A stretch of 64,000 bases of DNA from CBDFNC01 sp965249895 (GTDB lineage: Bacteria > Pseudomonadota > Gammaproteobacteria > Enterobacterales > CBDFNC01): contig CBDFNC010000001.1 of assembly GCA_965249895.1 (NCBI GenBank), positions 744,001-808,000 of the forward strand, given 5' to 3'. The notes beneath the pieces were generated by a model. That model had not been told where the DNA came from, searched no databases, and saw only the letters and a program-made list of their open reading frames with translations. Shown piece after piece: positions 61,490 to 64,000 of this stretch. Position 1 is the first letter of the stretch, and each line of letters starts with the position of its first letter. Made by a program: the position numbers and the translations under genes.

Positions 61490-62722
61490 ATGGAAACGAC
61501 AGTAACGGAATTGCGCTTTGCGCTGGATACATTTTATTTTCTTATCTCAGGTGTACTGGTGATGTGGATGGCGGCAGGTTTTGCCATGCTGGAAGCCGGT
61601 CTGGTTCGGTCTAAAAACACAACGGAAATACTCACCAAAAACATAGTTCTTTATGCTATCGCCTGTACCATGTATTTGCTGGTGGGTTATAACATCATGT
61701 ACGTAGATAACGTCGATGGTGGCTGGTTACCTTCGTTCGGCTCTTTACTTGGTTCGCAAGGGGAGGGCGCGGATCACTCGCTGGAATCTGATTTCTTCTT
61801 CCAGGTGGTATTTGTTGCAACCGCTATGTCTATCGTATCGGGCGCAGTTGCCGAGCGTATGAAACTGTGGGCATTCCTGGCCTTTTGTGTGGTATTGACT
61901 GGCTTTATCTACCCCATTGAAGGTTACTGGACCTGGGGTGGTGGTTTTGTTTCTGCAGCTGGTTTCACCGACTTTGCTGGTTCGGGTATCGTTCATATGG
62001 CCGGTGCTGCCGCTGCATTAGCTGCAGTGTTACTGCTGGGCGCCCGTAAAGGTAAATATGGTAAAAATGGTGAAATCTACCCAATCCCAGGCTCTAACAT
62101 GCCTTTAGCAACCTTAGGTACATTTATCCTTTGGATGGGGTGGTTTGGCTTTAACGGTGGCTCTCAGTTGATGGTATCTGATGCCGCCAATGCCACAGCG
62201 GTTGGTCAGATTTTCCTTAACACTAACGCTGCAGCCGCGGCGGGTGCTATCGCTGCCTTGATCGTATGTAAAGTAGCATGGCGCAAAGCGGACCTGACCA
62301 TGGTATTGAATGGCGCTCTGGCTGGTCTGGTAGTCATTACTGCCGACCCTCTGTCGCCAAGCCCACTATTTGCAGCTTTGCTAGGCGCCCTGGGTGGTAT
62401 ACTTGTGGTGTTTAGTATCGTCACGTTTGACAAGATTAAAATTGATGATCCGGTTGGTGCTATCTCGGTTCACGGTGTTTGTGGTCTGTTTGGCCTAATC
62501 GCTGTACCTCTCAGTAATGCTGACGCAACGATTGGCGGCCAGCTATTCGGCGCGGCAGTTATCTTCGGGTTTGTATTTGTCGCTTCGCTTGTTGCCTGGG
62601 CTGTGTTGAAAGTAACCATGGGGATCCGTGTTACCGAAGAGGAAGAAGTTAACGGTATGGACCTGCATGATTGTGGTGTAGACGCATACCCTGAATTTGT
62701 ATCAATCAGAACTAATCCTTAA
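61490..62722 (+). CDS. amtB: Ammonium transporter AmtB
   Basis: 410-aa trimeric inner-membrane ammonium channel with about 11 membrane segments. The two pore histidines lie in SGIVHMAGAAAAL and AISVHGVCGLFGL, and the ammonium family signature region is FAGSGIVHMAGAAAALAA. No clear cleavable signal peptide, unlike E. coli AmtB. Paired with its regulator GlnK and ending at a terminator. Confidence 0.96.
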   Translation: METTVTELRFALDTFYFLISGVLVMWMAAGFAMLEAGLVRSKNTTEILTKNIVLYAIACTMYLLVGYNIMYVDNVDGGWLPSFGSLLGSQGEGADHSLESDFFFQVVFVATAMSIVSGAVAERMKLWAFLAFCVVLTGFIYPIEGYWTWGGGFVSAAGFTDFAGSGIVHMAGAAAALAAVLLLGARKGKYGKNGEIYPIPGSNMPLATLGTFILWMGWFGFNGGSQLMVSDAANATAVGQIFLNTNAAAAAGAIAALIVCKVAWRKADLTMVLNGALAGLVVITADPLSPSPLFAALLGALGGILVVFSIVTFDKIKIDDPVGAISVHGVCGLFGLIAVPLSNADATIGGQLFGAAVIFGFVFVASLVAWAVLKVTMGIRVTEEEEVNGMDLHDCGVDAYPEFVSIRTNP

Positions 62723-62745
62723 TCGTTTTACCCGTAAGTCAATTT

Positions 62746-62771
62746 GCCCCGCCCTGAGCGGGGCTTTTTTT
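62746..62771 (+). terminator. Rho-independent terminator after amtB
   Basis: GCCCCGC-CCTGA-GCGGGGC followed by TTTTTTT, 24 bp after the amtB stop. Confidence 0.92.
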
Positions 62772-62994
62772 GCCTTTTTAATCGAATACAGCATAGCTAA
62801 CCCATAGGCTTTGCAATAAACAGTATCGCTATAGGTGAGGAAGCTTGTTTTTTGTTGAGGTTTCTGTGGCAATAGTTCGTATTTCCACTTTAATTAATAG
62901 TTAGTAGGCCTGTATCAATCACTCGAGTTTCCCGATGGTAACTTCGCTATATCCTTGTTTAAAATCAATGTATTAGATAAGACAAGTAATGACA

Positions 62995-63014
62995 TATACT
63001 GTAAAAACAGTATA
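62995..63014. promoter_or_regulatory. Palindromic operator candidate before the iron-transport gene
   Basis: TATACTG-TAAAAA-CAGTATA, a perfect 7-bp inverted repeat 49 bp upstream of the start, where a repressor would act. It is not a standard LexA box (CTG-N10-CAG is needed; here N6), and a Fur box match is weak. The remaining 62772-62994 holds no gene. Confidence 0.45.
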
Positions 63015-63062
63015 ATAATCTTGTTGTAAACTATTCTTATTAACATTCATGGAGATATTAAA

Positions 63063-64000
63063 GTGAATAAGGCTGTTTTTCTTCCAGTAGCTGCACTTGC
63101 TACAAGTTTTGTTGCTCAACCTGCGTTTTCTGCCGACGAAGTAAATGTTTATTCATATCGTCAGCCGTTTCTGATTGAGCCTATTATGGACAAATTCACC
63201 AAGGAAACCGGTGTAAAAGTTAATGTAGTATTTGCGAAAAAAGGGCTGGCAGAGCGTCTTGAGCGGGAAGGGAAACACAGTCCTGCCGACGTAGTGTTAA
63301 CTGTTGATATTAGCCGCCTGACGGATCTGGTTGATAAAGACCTGGTTCAGCCGGTGCAAAGTGAGACCCTGGAAAAGAATATTCCTTCCAAGTATCGTGA
63401 CCCGGCAGATCAGTGGTTTGCACTGACAACCCGTGTGCGTACCGTATACACCTCTAAGGAGCGCCTGGGCAAGCTGCCTAACCTGAGCTATGAAGACCTG
63501 GCTAAGCCTGAATATAAAGGCAAGATTTGTATGCGTAGCGGTAAGAATGCTTATAACGTAGCCCTGGTTTCCTCTATGGTGGCAAATAATGGCGAAGCTG
63601 AAACCAAGAAGTGGCTGGAAGGTGTAAAAGCTAACTTAGCTCGTAAACCTCAGGGTAACGATAGAGCCCAGGTTAAAGCCGTAAAAGAAGGGATTTGTGA
63701 CTTTGCTATAGGTAATAACTATTACCTGGGTAAAATGCTGAACAATGAAAAACAGATTGCCTGGGCAAATGCGGTTGAGATTAATTTCCCGAACCAGGAT
63801 AATCGCGGTTCTCACGTTAACGTGAGCGGTGTATCATTGACTAAGTACTCGCCAAATAAAGAAAATGCCATCAAACTGATGGAATTCTTATCCGGTGATG
63901 TCGCTCAGCAAATGTATGCTGAAGTGAACTATGAGTATCCAGTAAAAGCGGGTGTTGCGGTTTCCGAGCTAGTAGCATCTTGGGGTAAATTTAAGGCTGA
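63063..64000 (+). CDS. Iron(III) ABC transporter substrate-binding protein, 3'-truncated by the window
   Basis: Starts at GTG 63063 (GGAGA 8 bp upstream) and is still open at the window end (312 codons visible). Signal peptide ends near FSADEVNVYSYRQP. Visible segments VVFAKKGLAERLEREG, ADVVLTVDISRLTDLV, ICMRSGKNAYNVALVSSMV, and ICDFAIGNNYYLGKML with the Tyr pair that binds iron in FbpA/FutA-type proteins. It would deliver ferric iron to an inner-membrane permease, probably encoded downstream. Confidence 0.9.
   Translation, partial: MNKAVFLPVAALATSFVAQPAFSADEVNVYSYRQPFLIEPIMDKFTKETGVKVNVVFAKKGLAERLEREGKHSPADVVLTVDISRLTDLVDKDLVQPVQSETLEKNIPSKYRDPADQWFALTTRVRTVYTSKERLGKLPNLSYEDLAKPEYKGKICMRSGKNAYNVALVSSMVANNGEAETKKWLEGVKANLARKPQGNDRAQVKAVKEGICDFAIGNNYYLGKMLNNEKQIAWANAVEINFPNQDNRGSHVNVSGVSLTKYSPNKENAIKLMEFLSGDVAQQMYAEVNYEYPVKAGVAVSELVASWGKFKA

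Noticed and set aside
62995..63014. LexA (SOS) box
   Set aside because: CTG and CAG are 6 bp apart rather than 10, so it does not fit LexA.

Overview
The window is chromosomal DNA from a marine-type gammaproteobacterium. Gene order (sspAB next to petBC; dolP-diaA-yraN-lpoA; a complete mraZ-to-lpxC cluster without ddlB; dciA-M23 peptidase-secA; mutT; yacG-zapD-coaE-pilDCBA; nadC/ampD; pdhR-aceEF-lpd; acnB; glnK-amtB) fits Alteromonadales, probably Alteromonadaceae. This placement is inference from gene content and protein flavour; no database was searched.

Layout. 1-2.9 kb: cytochrome bc1 subunits (petB, cut by the window start, and petC) and the stringent-starvation/ClpXP adaptor pair sspA-sspB. 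3-7 kb, minus strand: lpoA, yraN, diaA, dolP, the envelope and replication-initiation cluster; LpoA carries an 11-copy 16-residue C-terminal repeat. 7.2-8.6 kb: rsmI and rnpB, the latter with tandem copies of its own 3' end. 8.9-26.3 kb: the division and cell-wall (dcw) cluster, with decayed extra copies of the 3' ends of murE and murC and an 87-bp folded repeat between ftsA and ftsZ. 26.3-30.7 kb: dciA, an M23 peptidase and secA. 30.7-34.5 kb: two insertion sequences on either side of mutT; the first (IS110/IS1111 type) is inactivated by a 22-bp duplication and is nested in an older inverted-repeat element. 34.8-41 kb, minus strand: yacG, zapD, coaE and type IV pilus genes pilD, pilC, pilB, pilA. 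41-43 kb: two toxin-antitoxin modules, parDE and mntA-hepT, each with an intact antitoxin and a broken toxin. 43-45.2 kb: nadC, a retropepsin-like protease and ampD. 45.2-58.2 kb: pdhR with two palindromic operators, aceE, aceF, lpdA, a type Vd patatin transporter and acnB. 58.3-60.8 kb: a response regulator with reversed domain order, then a seven-unit 83/84-bp tandem array built from the ribosome-binding and start region of yacL, then yacL and arfB. 60.8-64 kb: a sigma-54 promoter, glnK-amtB, and the start of an iron(III) ABC-transporter binding protein cut by the window end.

Most genes are conserved housekeeping genes in tight operons (4-11 bp overlaps or short gaps). They cover peptidoglycan precursor synthesis and divisome assembly, protein export, pyruvate entry into the TCA cycle, nitrogen sensing and pilus assembly. 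The unusual content lies between and at the edges of these genes. At five loci (lpoA, rnpB, murE, murC, yacL) one end of a gene has been tandemly duplicated, and three families of dispersed palindromic repeats sit in intergenic gaps. The yacL array is the most striking: each unit keeps a Shine-Dalgarno sequence, a TTG start and a 12-codon mini-ORF.
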